Source: Exiguobacterium sp. BMC-KP
GTDB taxonomy: Bacteria; Bacillota; Bacilli; Exiguobacteriales; Exiguobacteriaceae
DNA: 64,000 nucleotides
Reading direction: 5' to 3'
Assembly (NCBI RefSeq): GCF_001275385.1
Contig: NZ_LGIW01000012.1
Span: forward strand, 1-64,000
The notes beneath the pieces are model-generated. The model made no database searches, was not told the DNA's origin, and saw only the letters and a program-made list of their open reading frames with translations. Both the position numbers and the translations under genes were made by a program. Positions 51,570 through 61,317 of this stretch are shown piece after piece. How positions within the stretch are numbered: the first letter of the stretch is position 1; each line of letters opens with the position of its first letter.

Positions 51570-52793
51570 TTAAGCGGATTTTCGAACTGCATTCGTCCGT
51601 TTTGGTTTCGTTTCTGGTAAGAAGAACGTGAAGAACAGGTAAACGGAACAGCAGAGGAAGAAGACGATCATCGAGACCGTATATCCAGCATGTCCGAGTG
51701 CGTAACTCCAAATGATCGTAAAGATCGTCTGCGTCGCATAGGCGATCGCCCAGAAGAGACCGAACAAGACAGTGATTTTTTGCGGCGTCATGCCTTTTCG
51801 TTCGTGTGCCAAGTTCATGAAAATCGGATACTGGATGTACATCGCAAATCCGGAAATGAACGCAAAGACATACGAAACGAGTGGCGAGATGTTTCCGAAC
51901 AAGACAGTGACAAGGAAGCTCGCAATCATGACCGTCCCGCTGATTAATAGAATCGGTTTACGAGGTGTGCCCTTGTTACCAATCCGTAGACCGACGAACG
52001 TACCGATGATTCCAGCACCTGAAACCAACAGGTTAACGAGCGAACCGTTCAACTGCGTATACGTATCGAAAACGGGTTTCAAGCCGACGAGCGATAAGAT
52101 ATAGAGCGTCAAGAAACCACCGAAGGCGATTGCATATTTCCAGAGGAACGAATCGCGGACAGCGTCTCCATAACCGTAAGGCGTTTCGTCCGCGTCCGAA
52201 GCATCGTTCAACTCGAACGACTCACTACCGATCCACCACGCGAAGAAGAGAATCGCTGTCAGACTCGCGAAGATCGTCAACGTCAGTTTCCAGTCACTGA
52301 CGAATTGATCGGCGAACAACGTGAACAAGAGCGAAACGACGAATGCACCGACGTTATAGGAGACGGTGTTGAAGGCATTGATCCGTAATTTTTCAGCTGG
52401 ATCCTGGACGTAACGTGTCACGACTGGGTTCATGTAAACGATGACCATTGAACCACCGAGTCCCATGACCATGCGAGCGACCGTATACGCCCAGTAGTTC
52501 GGCAGATAGATGGCGACAATCGACATCATCAGGAACAACAGTGCGAGTAGCGGTGCTTTTTTCGGACCGAGCTTCATCAAGATAAGCGCAGCAAGAATGT
52601 TGGCGAAGACACGTGCCGTCGTGATCGAATAGTTGACGAGTTGTGAGATGAGAGGGTCAACGGTCTGATTACCGAAGAAATGCGCCGTGATTTGTGGCGT
52701 CAACGACGAACCGGCGACCCAGTTCATGGCGAAGGTCGCATAGGCGAACCAGAGGACGATCATCATGAAATAGCCTTTTTTTGTGGTAGACAT
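51570..52793 (-). CDS. MFS transporter
   Basis: 407 residues from ATG at 52793 (AGAAGGGA site). Twelve hydrophobic segments with a central loop at about 190-215 (ESFELNDASDADETP) between the two six-helix halves. The segment between helices 2 and 3 (LMKLGPKKAP) corresponds to the conserved MFS loop. The substrate cannot be identified. Flanked by a Nudix gene and the intergenic region before the PD-(D/E)XK gene. Confidence 0.87.
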   Translation of the reverse strand: MSTTKKGYFMMIVLWFAYATFAMNWVAGSSLTPQITAHFFGNQTVDPLISQLVNYSITTARVFANILAALILMKLGPKKAPLLALLFLMMSIVAIYLPNYWAYTVARMVMGLGGSMVIVYMNPVVTRYVQDPAEKLRINAFNTVSYNVGAFVVSLLFTLFADQFVSDWKLTLTIFASLTAILFFAWWIGSESFELNDASDADETPYGYGDAVRDSFLWKYAIAFGGFLTLYILSLVGLKPVFDTYTQLNGSLVNLLVSGAGIIGTFVGLRIGNKGTPRKPILLISGTVMIASFLVTVLFGNISPLVSYVFAFISGFAMYIQYPIFMNLAHERKGMTPQKITVLFGLFWAIAYATQTIFTIIWSYALGHAGYTVSMIVFFLCCSVYLFFTFFLPETKPKRTNAVRKSA

Positions 52794-52945
52794 AAAAATC
52801 CCTTCTTTTCTGAAGTTCCGCTTCATACATGAATCGAAAACTACTTAACTTTGTTATCAATTCGTTTAATATAAAGCCGTTTTGAAGGGAAGTAAAATAG
52901 ATAGTTCTTATGAAATCTATAAGCAAATTGAATGAGTGGAGTTCG

Positions 52946-52970
52946 TTATTATTCTTCAAAGGAATAATAA
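52946..52970. other. Hairpin upstream of the nuclease gene
   Basis: TTATTATTC, loop TTCAAAG, GAATAATAA: perfect 9-base-pair stem in the 220-base gap between the MFS and nuclease genes. Could be an operator or a weak terminator. The gap shows nothing else clear. Confidence 0.4.
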
Positions 52971-53014
52971 TAGAAAGTTAAATGGTTATAATTGTAATAA
53001 AAGGAGGTATTCGC

Positions 53015-53986
53015 TTGAAACCTAATATTTTTGATTATGCCACCAGTGAGTTATCGCAAGATGCCTTTCTATGTTGGTTATTGAAGTGGGCGGAAGAAGG
53101 AGTACGAAGTCACGATCCACAACTCCATGCGATGGCGAATGAGTTTGTACGTGAAATGTTCCACCTTCATGATTGCCCATTGCGGGAACCCATTCACAGT
53201 GTCCGTATTAGAAGACAGTTCAATAGTCTAGATATATTAGCGGTCATCAATGAGACATATGCCATTCTGATCGAGGATAAAGTCTTTACGAAACATCATT
53301 CGAACCAATTAAAGCGATATCTTGACATGGTCAAAACGCATCCCGAGACATGGCATTTGAAGCCGATACCGATTTATTACAAAATCGTAGAACAAGGCGA
53401 TTACTCCGGTGTGACAGGAGCAGGATATCAAGTATTCACACGAACGAAGATGATCGAAGTACTGAGCGGCTTTCATCCTTCGACGACCAATGAGATTTTG
53501 AATGATTATCTTCAGTATCTCAAGCAGATCGACACCTCAATCGAATCCTATAAATCACTACCTCTCACGGAATGGAGCAATTTCTCTTGGCAAGGATTCT
53601 TTAGAGATCTGCAAAAAGAATTGCAGAACGGAAACTGGGGGCGCGTGGAAAATGCCCGCGGTGGATTTTGGGCATTTTGGTGGAAAGGGAAATGCAGTCA
53701 GCACTATTGGCAGTTAGAAGAATCAACGTTAAAAGCAAAGGTAGAGGCTACTGATAGTCAAAATATGAGAGCGTACCGAGATCAGTGCATGCAGGCGTTA
53801 TTAGAGTATTCTCAAACGAATGAGTTGAATTTAAGTCGACCGAAAAGTGTTCGTAGCGGAAAAACGATGACGATTGCACAACGCTCCGATTACATACAAG
53901 TCTTTGATGATCAAAAAATTGATTTTGACCAAACCGTATTCGAATTGAAGCGTTATGCACATTTAAGTCAGACTCCGTTAGTATAG
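53015..53986 (+). CDS. PD-(D/E)XK nuclease superfamily protein
   Basis: 323 residues from TTG at 53015, eight bases after AAAGGAGG. Begins KPNIFDYATSELSQDAFLCWLL, typical of stand-alone PD-(D/E)XK proteins (PDDEXK_4-like). Catalytic residues D73 (SLDILAVI) and E87-x-K89 (LIEDK). No helicase or specificity domain. Members are usually found as solitary genes near defence or mobile regions. It ends overlapping the convergent phosphatase gene by nine bases. Confidence 0.85.
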   Translation: MKPNIFDYATSELSQDAFLCWLLKWAEEGVRSHDPQLHAMANEFVREMFHLHDCPLREPIHSVRIRRQFNSLDILAVINETYAILIEDKVFTKHHSNQLKRYLDMVKTHPETWHLKPIPIYYKIVEQGDYSGVTGAGYQVFTRTKMIEVLSGFHPSTTNEILNDYLQYLKQIDTSIESYKSLPLTEWSNFSWQGFFRDLQKELQNGNWGRVENARGGFWAFWWKGKCSQHYWQLEESTLKAKVEATDSQNMRAYRDQCMQALLEYSQTNELNLSRPKSVRSGKTMTIAQRSDYIQVFDDQKIDFDQTVFELKRYAHLSQTPLV

Positions 53987-54517
53987 ATCGATTTGTTGAA
54001 AGGATATGACACCATCGATTTGTGTCACCTTAAAAACATCCGGATTCTTCAGCTGTAAACTTTCTTCGAATCCGAACGTTGGATCGATCGAATGTAGATA
54101 TAAAGATAGCAAGTTCCCATGTGTTATGAGAATGGATCCATCCTGTTGTTGCAACGCTTCTTCAACGACGCGTGTGATACGCCCCGTCGCTACCCGACTG
54201 GATTCGCCACCGGGACACGTATAGTCCGGATTATTGAATGTTTGACGAAGATGATCCTGCCAATTCTCAAGTGGGACGGCACTTAATCGTCGTTCCTTCA
54301 GATCATTTTCTCGTGTGATAGGAAATTTCAGAGCAGTCGCAAGTGGATGAATCGAGTCAAGGGCACGACGATACGGACTCGATACGATATGCGTGATCGG
54401 AAGCTCGAGTAGCTTTGTACACAGTCGTTGCGCCTGTTCTTCTCCGCGAGGTGTTAATGGGGCATCAGGTGCTTGACCGGTCGTTTCGCAGTGGCGAATC
54501 AAATAAATCGTCGACAT
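53978..54517 (-). CDS. Histidine phosphatase family protein
   Basis: 179 residues with the histidine phosphatase signature LIRHCETTG (catalytic histidine near residue 8), RRAL, and the second histidine in ILITHGNLLSLYLHS. A single-domain phosphoglycerate-mutase-like phosphatase. Substrate unknown. Overlaps the nuclease gene tail to tail. Confidence 0.9.
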   Translation of the reverse strand: MSTIYLIRHCETTGQAPDAPLTPRGEEQAQRLCTKLLELPITHIVSSPYRRALDSIHPLATALKFPITRENDLKERRLSAVPLENWQDHLRQTFNNPDYTCPGGESSRVATGRITRVVEEALQQQDGSILITHGNLLSLYLHSIDPTFGFEESLQLKNPDVFKVTQIDGVISFQQIDLY

Positions 54518-54615
54518 ATATCATCTTTCCTTTCGTGATCAAGTAGTGCTGTATGATTTCTGGAAAAGATGGTAAAGTCCTTTTCATGAATTGAAAAATC
54601 ATTTTGAAAAAGGCG

Positions 54616-54644
54616 TTGACAAAAGCTGTCGAGATTACTAGAAT
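54616..54644 (+). promoter_or_regulatory. Promoter of the riboswitch-cycA transcript
   Basis: TTGACA (54616-54621), a 17-base spacer, TAGAAT (54639-54644). Transcription would begin just ahead of the glycine aptamer. Confidence 0.85.
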
Positions 54645-54729
54645 TAGAAACAATTCATCGATGCAGCGACGCATCGGATAATCAAATAAAGAGAAAGCTA
54701 TGATTGTCATGGGTCACACTATGGCAGGA

Positions 54730-54805
54730 GCAGCTTCTGGAGAGACCGTGTTGAAACGGCGCCGAAGGGTTCACAATCTCAGGCAAACGGACAGAAGAGT
54801 AATCA
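54730..54805 (+). ncRNA. Glycine riboswitch aptamer
   Basis: The core CTGGAGAGACCG, CGGCGCCGAAGGG, CAATCTCAGGCAAACGG and ACAGAAGAG reproduces the glycine aptamer consensus. A P1 stem is possible between TTCTGG and CAGAAG. Only one full aptamer is seen. Hairpins lie on both sides (CGATGC...GCATCG at 54659-54676, and GCATTC...GAATG near 54820-54833), one of which may be the ghost aptamer typical of singlets. The region 54518-54964 otherwise carries no gene. Confidence 0.9.
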
Positions 54806-54870
54806 CATGCAGCGACGGGCATTCATAGAATGTCGTAGTGGCGTGTATGGGTTATTCCTTTGATTTTGTT

Positions 54871-54902
54871 GAGATTGGACATTCGTCCAGTCTCTTTTTT
54901 TC
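54871..54902 (+). terminator. Riboswitch-controlled terminator
   Basis: GAGATTGGAC, loop ATTC, GTCCAGTCTC, then seven or more T residues, between the aptamer and cycA. This is the probable expression platform for transcription control by glycine. Confidence 0.88.
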
Positions 54903-54964
54903 TTTTTCAGGACCGACAGAACGGTCTGAAGTGTAGAGAAATCATCACAAGGAGGAGTTCAGGT

Positions 54965-56332
54965 TTGGAACAGCAAGGATTAAAGCGGGATTTATCGAAT
55001 CGTCATGTACAGTTGATTGCCATTGGTGGAACGATCGGAACAGGTTTATTTTTAGGATCAGGAAAAGCGATTCAACTCGCCGGACCATCGATTGTTTTTG
55101 CCTATTTACTCGTCGGGATCGCGATCTTCTTCGTCATGCGGGCACTTGGAGAATTGTTATTGTCAAAAGCAGGTTATCAGTCACTTACGGATATCGCAGA
55201 AGATTATCTCGGACCACGTGCCGCGTTCGTGACGGGTTGGACGTATTGGTTCTGTTGGATCATGACCGCGATGGCAGACATCATCGCCGTCGGTGTCTAC
55301 GTTAAGTATTGGTTTGATATCCCGCAATGGATTCCAGCCGTTCTTGCGCTCTTGATTTTACTGGGCTTTAACTTGTTGACCGTTAAATTGTTCGGTGAAC
55401 TCGAATTTTGGTTCGCGTTGATTAAGGTCGTGACAATCCTTGCTTTGATTGGTGTCGGAATCGTCTTGCTCGCGATCGGGTTTAAAACAGACGCGGGTCC
55501 CGTGACCGTCTCGAATCTCTGGTCACATGGTGGCTGGATGCCAAACGGAATTACAGGATTCTTGCTATCGTTCCAAATGGTCGTCTTCGCCTATGTCGGT
55601 GTTGAGCTCGTTGGGGTATCCGCAGCAGAAACAGCGGATCCGAAGAAGAACATTCCATCCGCGATCAATAAGATTCCACTTCGGATCTTATTCTTCTATG
55701 TCGGTGCCTTACTCATTCTCTTGATGATCAACCCATGGACAGGATTAAATGCGACAGAGAGCCCGTTCGTCAAGACATTCAGTTTGATCGGGATTCCGCT
55801 TGCAGCAGGAATCATCAACTTCGTCGTACTGACGTCCGCTGCTTCGGCGTGTAACAGCGGGATGTTCTCGACGAGCCGGATTCTATATAACCTGGGAAAT
55901 CAACAGCAAGCGTCGAAAAAGTTCTCGAAGTTGAACAAGAACCATGTCCCAGCAAACGCCTTATTCGTCTCGACGATCGTCGTCTCAGTCGGTGCCTTAC
56001 TCAGTAAACTGTTACCAGGTCAAGCGTTCAGTATCGTCACGACAATTAGTGCAATCTGTTTCATCTGGGTCTGGGGTGTCATCCTCGTTTGTCATCTCCG
56101 GTATAAGAAGCAGAATCCGGAATTACATGCGTCGTCGACATTCAAAGCACCATTGACACCACTCGTCAACTATCTCGTGCTAGGATTGTTTGCAGTCATT
56201 CTCGTCGTCATGCTATTTGCGGAAGATACACGTCCTGCCTTGTTGCTGACACCGGTCTGGTTCCTTGGACTATTCGGACTATATCATCTCCGAAAAAAGA
56301 AACAACAAGCAGTTAATCAAAAAAGTGCATAA
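54965..56332 (+). CDS. cycA: Amino acid permease (CycA-like, D-serine/D-alanine/glycine)
   Basis: 455 residues from TTG at 54965, after GGAGGAG; an open frame further upstream runs through the riboswitch terminator and is not used. Amino acid-polyamine-organocation family: RHVQLIAIGGTIGTGLFLGSG at the start, then about twelve membrane segments, with GYQSLTDIAEDYLGPRAAFVTGW fitting the CycA group. The glycine riboswitch upstream supports glycine as a substrate. Transported amino acids beyond glycine are inferred from the family. Confidence 0.9.
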   Translation: MEQQGLKRDLSNRHVQLIAIGGTIGTGLFLGSGKAIQLAGPSIVFAYLLVGIAIFFVMRALGELLLSKAGYQSLTDIAEDYLGPRAAFVTGWTYWFCWIMTAMADIIAVGVYVKYWFDIPQWIPAVLALLILLGFNLLTVKLFGELEFWFALIKVVTILALIGVGIVLLAIGFKTDAGPVTVSNLWSHGGWMPNGITGFLLSFQMVVFAYVGVELVGVSAAETADPKKNIPSAINKIPLRILFFYVGALLILLMINPWTGLNATESPFVKTFSLIGIPLAAGIINFVVLTSAASACNSGMFSTSRILYNLGNQQQASKKFSKLNKNHVPANALFVSTIVVSVGALLSKLLPGQAFSIVTTISAICFIWVWGVILVCHLRYKKQNPELHASSTFKAPLTPLVNYLVLGLFAVILVVMLFAEDTRPALLLTPVWFLGLFGLYHLRKKKQQAVNQKSA

Positions 56333-56342
56333 TCTAAAACAA

Positions 56343-56372
56343 GCCGGTCGGATCTAATCCGTCCGGCATTTT
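56343..56372. terminator. Terminator between cycA and photolyase genes
   Basis: GCCGGTCGGAT, loop CTA, ATCCGTCCGGC, then ATTTTT. Convergent genes. Confidence 0.85.
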
Positions 56373-57902
56373 TCATGGTGTATCGAAAGCTCCGTCCTGT
56401 AGTTGTTTCCGAAGTGCTTTGGCTTTCTTGCGAATATCGCGTTTGCTGTCGGCATCCCGTTTTTCCCATTGTCGATACATCATCGACATCCGTGGATTAT
56501 CAGCGAAGCGCTTTTCGTGCCGATCGATGAAATCCCAGTACAAGGCGTTAAATGGACAGGCGTCTTCGCCAAGCATGTCTTTCTGATGGAATGGACATCC
56601 CTTGCAATAATCACTCATCTTATTGATGTAATTCGCCGAGGCAATGTACGGTTTGGTCGATAACGTTCCCCCATCGGCATGAAGCGCCATCCCAAGGACG
56701 TTCGGTAAGACGACCCAGTCGTAGGCATCGATGTACATTTCATTGAACCAATCTGCCGTCTGTTGTGGTGAGATCGCAAACAAATTAGCGAAGTTCCCGA
56801 GCACCATCAAGCGCTGGATGTGGTGATTGTGCGCATGCTCGACGACAGGACGTAACGATTCAGCGACACAGTGCATGTTCGTTTTTCCGGTCCAGAAAAA
56901 GTCCGGTAGATCCGCTTCGTGATGCAGCACATTGACGGAAGCATAGTCCGGCATCTCGGCTAGGTATACAGCGCGCATGTATTCGCGCCACCCTAAGATT
57001 TGACGAATGAAACCCTCGACCGCATTGAGCGGAGCATCTTGTTCTTCGAGTGCTGCCTCGACTTGGCGAATGACCTCTTCCGGTCTCAGTAAGCCGAGAT
57101 TGATTGCTGCCGATAAAAGCGAGTGCGATAGCGTATCTTCACCAGTCAGCATGGCGTCCTGATACGTCCCGAACGTCTCGAGCCGCTCTTCGATGAAGCG
57201 ATGAAGGGCACGCATCGCTTCCTTCCGCGTGACCGGCCAATGAAACGCGTCAAGTGCTCCCGGGTGATCAGAAAAATCCCGTTCGACCTTTTCAATGACG
57301 TCCTTTGTGATGCGATCCGGACGAAACTGAATTGGATCCTTAAACGTCGTACCGGACTTCGCTGGTTTTCGATTATCGGCGTCAAACGACCATTTTCCAC
57401 CGATCGGCTTGGAGCCGTTCATGAGAACGTTTCGTTCCTTGCGCAGTTTGCGATAAAAACGATCCATCTTGTATGGCTTGTCACCGATTGCTTCAATCGC
57501 TTCTTCCTGCGTCAGTAAAAACAACGGCACGTCGGAACAAACCTCGACCGTGATTTTCTTCGGTAAACTGTCTTGCCACTTGTGCATCGCCTTGCGCATC
57601 GGTTCATCCGTGATCGCCGTATAGAGTACATGATTTGGATCATGCTCTTTACGATGCGCCTTGAATGCCTGATCGAACGAGTCGGCTTCCCGGTAATCAA
57701 CGGTGAAGCCTTTCTCGCGTAGTTCTTCCGCGAAATGCCGCATCGCCGAGAAGACGAGGATGAGCTTTTGTTTATGATACGTCTTCCATTTGGAGCGTGA
57801 GGTCGCTTCGACCATCAGGATGACGTCATCTTGTTTGTTTGCTTCCTGCAATAAGGGGAGATCGTGATTCAATTGATTACCAAATATCCAGCGTGTCGCC
57901 AT
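56373..57902 (-). CDS. Iron-sulfur photolyase/cryptochrome-like protein
   Basis: 509 residues, a deoxyribodipyrimidine photolyase-related protein. N-terminal RWIFGNQLNHDLPLL, then the FAD domain with WREYMRAVYLAEMP, HCVAES, NHHIQRLMVLGNFANL and ADGGTLSTKPYIASANYINKMS. The cysteine set in YCKGCPFHQKDMLGEDACPFNALYW, plus HCVAES upstream, matches the [4Fe-4S] ligands of the iron-sulfur photolyases (PhrB type), which repair 6-4 lesions in tested cases. Start ATG after AAAGGAGGAAC. Confidence 0.92.
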   Translation of the reverse strand: MATRWIFGNQLNHDLPLLQEANKQDDVILMVEATSRSKWKTYHKQKLILVFSAMRHFAEELREKGFTVDYREADSFDQAFKAHRKEHDPNHVLYTAITDEPMRKAMHKWQDSLPKKITVEVCSDVPLFLLTQEEAIEAIGDKPYKMDRFYRKLRKERNVLMNGSKPIGGKWSFDADNRKPAKSGTTFKDPIQFRPDRITKDVIEKVERDFSDHPGALDAFHWPVTRKEAMRALHRFIEERLETFGTYQDAMLTGEDTLSHSLLSAAINLGLLRPEEVIRQVEAALEEQDAPLNAVEGFIRQILGWREYMRAVYLAEMPDYASVNVLHHEADLPDFFWTGKTNMHCVAESLRPVVEHAHNHHIQRLMVLGNFANLFAISPQQTADWFNEMYIDAYDWVVLPNVLGMALHADGGTLSTKPYIASANYINKMSDYCKGCPFHQKDMLGEDACPFNALYWDFIDRHEKRFADNPRMSMMYRQWEKRDADSKRDIRKKAKALRKQLQDGAFDTP

Positions 57903-57980
57903 TAGAGTTCCTCCTTTACCTTTGCTATATGATTACCGTTTTTGGATAAATTCATACGTTGGCATGTGTTCAAACCACGC

Positions 57981-58009
57981 TTGCAGAATCGTAAAATTTT
58001 ATTTATACT
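57981..58009 (+). promoter_or_regulatory. Promoter of the glycosyltransferase gene
   Basis: TTGCAG (57981-57986), a 17-base spacer, TATACT (58004-58009). Confidence 0.7.
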
Positions 58010-58080
58010 ATGTATATTTTACATTTAAAACCATTATCGTTTATAAATTGAATCACCTTTGCGAACGAGGAGTGAGACAC

Positions 58081-59586
58081 GTGGGATCGAATATTTCATC
58101 ACTACCGAAAGACTATGAGGTGCTCAATAAAAAACGATTGAGACGTCATGTCGCTATTACAGTCATCATTCCAGTGTACGACGCGATTATCTATCTTGAA
58201 CGAACGATTAACTCCGTTTTAGTACAGACAATCGGTATTCGAAACGTGACGATCATTGCGGTAGATGATAAATCCACAGATGGCTCACGTCGCCTTTTAC
58301 GACGCTTATCCGCCTTATATCCTCAACTTGTCAGCGTACTGCTGAAAAAAAATACAGGTACGCCTGCGATGCCACGTAATCTAGGTTTGACTCTGGCACG
58401 ATCGAAATATGTCACGTTTTTGGATGCCGACGATTGGTTAGCACATGACGGATTACGGATTCTAAGTGAGACGATGAATCGAACCGGAGTAGACTATGCC
58501 GTCGGGCGTACCATTCAAGTATCGACGAATCAACCGAATCGAATCATTGGTGTTCACGAATCTAATCGCGATCGTGATCACGTCTCTCCGTATACTTTAA
58601 AGCACGCTTTTTATCATCTCGGCCCACGTGCCCGCATGATGCGTCGAGATTTCCTGTTACGTCATGCTATTCAATTTCCTTCGATGAAATTCGCCGAAGA
58701 TAAACAATTTTTTATCGATGTCTTAGTACGAACAGATATGATCTCGACAGTTACTGCCCCCATCTATTATTTGAATCGTCTCGACGAGAATGACTCATTA
58801 ACGAAGCAGACCGACATTATGGAAAAGATGGAAACGAATCTTATCGTCTTACGTCGTGTGTTGGAATATGACTTATCTGCTGAAAAGGAACGACTTATCC
58901 TCAATCGACTGATTGAGTTTGACTGTATCACACGCTTTTATGATCGTAAGCACTTTCTCAAAAGTAATGATCCATCAGTCTATCATCAGATGTTTGCGCG
59001 TGTCGTCGCCTTGTTTACGCAATATCGTTCCTATCCTATCGATTCATTGATTGAAAAGCCGTTCAATCGTCTGTTGTATCACTATTGGAAAGCTGAACGT
59101 TTTGATGATCTTTTGGATGCTGTTAAGTGGTCGAAATCGAAAGAAATAAAGAAAGTCGAATGGGTGAATGATCAACCTTATTGGAATATTCCATTAGGCA
59201 ATGGTCAGACACAAATGCTAGCGCTCCCTCTATATGTGAAGGTACACAAATTAGAACGGACAGAAGATGGACTAAATCTAACGGTTCAAACACTTGGAGA
59301 TCGACAAATTCGAGTAGAAGGGATTACGTTACAACATCGTACATGGATGGAAGAAACACATCTTTTGACGACGCATGTTACAGATCTTGAAAATCATTAT
59401 TATCACTTACGGATAGAACTACCCAAACAAATCGAAAAGGGGAGTTATCTTGTTTATTTACGCTTTGATGACTATGGACAGCAGGTGATGGCTATTACGA
59501 TGGATGAGCCAGTAATTCAACAATGCCACCACACATTTCGCTGGTATGAAACCGTTAAAGGAAACTTAGGATTACGAATCAAATGA
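58081..59586 (+). CDS. Glycosyltransferase family 2 protein
   Basis: 501 residues from GTG at 58081, after GAGGAGTGAGACAC. GT-A fold: ITVIIPVYDAIIYLERTINSVL, IIAVDDKSTDGS, and the metal-binding FLDADDWL (D.D motif near 120). C-terminal half (from about 240) is specific and unlike TagF-type polymerases. It probably transfers a sugar to a wall or surface polymer. Composition is slightly more AT-rich than its neighbours, with different codon use, so transfer is possible. Confidence 0.85.
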   Translation: MGSNISSLPKDYEVLNKKRLRRHVAITVIIPVYDAIIYLERTINSVLVQTIGIRNVTIIAVDDKSTDGSRRLLRRLSALYPQLVSVLLKKNTGTPAMPRNLGLTLARSKYVTFLDADDWLAHDGLRILSETMNRTGVDYAVGRTIQVSTNQPNRIIGVHESNRDRDHVSPYTLKHAFYHLGPRARMMRRDFLLRHAIQFPSMKFAEDKQFFIDVLVRTDMISTVTAPIYYLNRLDENDSLTKQTDIMEKMETNLIVLRRVLEYDLSAEKERLILNRLIEFDCITRFYDRKHFLKSNDPSVYHQMFARVVALFTQYRSYPIDSLIEKPFNRLLYHYWKAERFDDLLDAVKWSKSKEIKKVEWVNDQPYWNIPLGNGQTQMLALPLYVKVHKLERTEDGLNLTVQTLGDRQIRVEGITLQHRTWMEETHLLTTHVTDLENHYYHLRIELPKQIEKGSYLVYLRFDDYGQQVMAITMDEPVIQQCHHTFRWYETVKGNLGLRIK

Positions 59587-59590
59587 ATGC

Positions 59591-59625
59591 AATCGTCTGC
59601 TTCGAAAAGAGGCAGACGATTTTGT
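59591..59625 (+). terminator. Terminator after the glycosyltransferase gene
   Basis: AATCGTCTGC, loop TTCGAAAAGAG, GCAGACGATT, then TTGT. The stem is strong; the T run is short. Confidence 0.75.
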
Positions 59626-59779
59626 AAAATCGGCTACTGCAGCACATTTCTGAATGTAAAAGAAGTTCCTTTCTGTGCAAGCTATGATAGGGTTATAATG
59701 GAAAGGTAAGTTGTCGTCATGAGGGGGAAGTTTTTCATGACAGGTAGTCCATAATATCAACGGGGATAGGAAGGATATC

Positions 59780-61273
59780 ATGAGCAGTATGCCTAAAAAA
59801 ACAGACGTTATTTTAATTGGTGCCGGAGTCATGAGCGCGACGTTAGGGGTCTTATTAAAAGAACTCGCGCCTGAGATGAACATCAAGGTATTCGAGAAAC
59901 TCGCGAGTGCCGGGGAAGAGAGCTCGAACGAGTGGAACAATGCAGGAACAGGTCACGCCGCACTGTGTGAACTGAACTATACGACGGAAAACGCCGATGG
60001 TTCGATCGATATTAGTAAAGCGGTCAAAGTCAACGAACAGTTCCAACTGTCGCGTCAATTCTGGTCGCATCTCGTCAAGGAAGGGGTCTTGCCGAATCCG
60101 AAAGAATTCATCATGCCGATTCCACATATGAGCATGGTCGAAGGGACGGAAAACGTCGAATTCCTGAAAAAACGATTGGAAGCGCTCTCAGCAAATCCGT
60201 TGTTTGCAGGGATGGAGTATTCGGAAGATCCAGTAAAATTAGCCGAGTGGATTCCACTCATCATGAACGGTCGGACGTCACCAGAGCCGATCGCTGCGAC
60301 AAAAATCGATTCAGGAACGGACGTCAACTTCGGTGCGTTGACACGGATCCTGTTTGAATATCTCGCACAGCACGATGTAGAGATCAACTACCAGCACGGT
60401 GTCGAGGACTTGAAACGTGTTGACGGTGGTTGGGAAGTCAAAGTGAAGAATGAGCGCGATCACCGGATCGAGCATCATACGGCGCAGTTCGTCTTCATCG
60501 GGGGCGGCGGTGGTAGTCTACCATTGCTCCAAAAAACAGGCATCGAGGAATCGAAGCAAATCGGTGGTTTCCCGGTCAGCGGCTTGTTCCTCGTCTGTAA
60601 AAATCCTGAGATCATTGAACAGCACCATGCGAAAGTCTACGGAAAAGCGAAAGTCGGAGCACCACCGATGTCAGTACCGCACTTGGATACACGATACATC
60701 GATGGAAAGAAATCGCTCCTCTTCGGACCGTTTGCTGGCTTCTCACCGAAGTTTCTCAAGACAGGATCAAATCTTGATTTGATCGCGTCCGTCAAACCAA
60801 ACAACGTCTTGACGATGCTTGCTGCGGGAGCAAAAGAGATGGGATTGACGAAGTATCTGATCGAACAAGTTCTCTTGTCGACGGAACAACGAATGAACGA
60901 ATTACGAGAGTTCATTCCGAATGCGAAGACGGAAGACTGGGATGTCGTCGTTGCTGGTCAACGTGTCCAAGTTATCAAGGATACACCGCAAGGAAAAGGA
61001 ACACTCCAGTTCGGAACAGAGGTCGTCAGTGCAGCTGACGGATCTGTTGCTGCTTTACTTGGAGCTTCTCCAGGTGCTTCAACAGCGGTTCCAGTCATGC
61101 TCGAAGTACTCGGCAAATGTTTCCCGTCCGAATTACCGGCGTGGGAAGCAAAAATCAAGGAGATGATTCCGTCTTACGGGATCTCACTCGTTGAACATCC
61201 GGAGTTGTTCGAACAGATCCATGCAGAAACAGCAAAAACGCTTGAGCTTGAACAAGGTCAACCGATTCGCTAA
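59780..61273 (+). CDS. mqo: Malate:quinone oxidoreductase
   Basis: 497 residues. A peripheral membrane FAD enzyme oxidising malate to oxaloacetate with quinone. FAD-binding [16 protein letters not shown], then the family motif [25 protein letters not shown] after AGGAAGGATATC. TATAAT at 59694-59699 could be a -10 box, without a good -35. Isolated between two terminators, so probably monocistronic. Confidence 0.96.
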   Translation: MSSMPKKTDVILIGAGVMSATLGVLLKELAPEMNIKVFEKLASAGEESSNEWNNAGTGHAALCELNYTTENADGSIDISKAVKVNEQFQLSRQFWSHLVKEGVLPNPKEFIMPIPHMSMVEGTENVEFLKKRLEALSANPLFAGMEYSEDPVKLAEWIPLIMNGRTSPEPIAATKIDSGTDVNFGALTRILFEYLAQHDVEINYQHGVEDLKRVDGGWEVKVKNERDHRIEHHTAQFVFIGGGGGSLPLLQKTGIEESKQIGGFPVSGLFLVCKNPEIIEQHHAKVYGKAKVGAPPMSVPHLDTRYIDGKKSLLFGPFAGFSPKFLKTGSNLDLIASVKPNNVLTMLAAGAKEMGLTKYLIEQVLLSTEQRMNELREFIPNAKTEDWDVVVAGQRVQVIKDTPQGKGTLQFGTEVVSAADGSVAALLGASPGASTAVPVMLEVLGKCFPSELPAWEAKIKEMIPSYGISLVEHPELFEQIHAETAKTLELEQGQPIR

Positions 61274-61275
61274 AC

Positions 61276-61315
61276 GAAAACCGTCCGACTCTACAAGAGC
61301 CGGACGGTTTTTTTG
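61276..61315. terminator. Bidirectional terminator after mqo
   Basis: AAAACCGTCCG, loop ACTCTACAAGAGC, CGGACGGTTTTTT; A and T runs on either side. Confidence 0.88.
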
Positions 61316-61317
61316 AT

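Noticed and set aside
54860-54964. Long N-terminal extension of the permease
   Set aside because: It runs through the riboswitch terminator; the TTG at 54965 has a strong ribosome-binding site and gives a standard-length protein.
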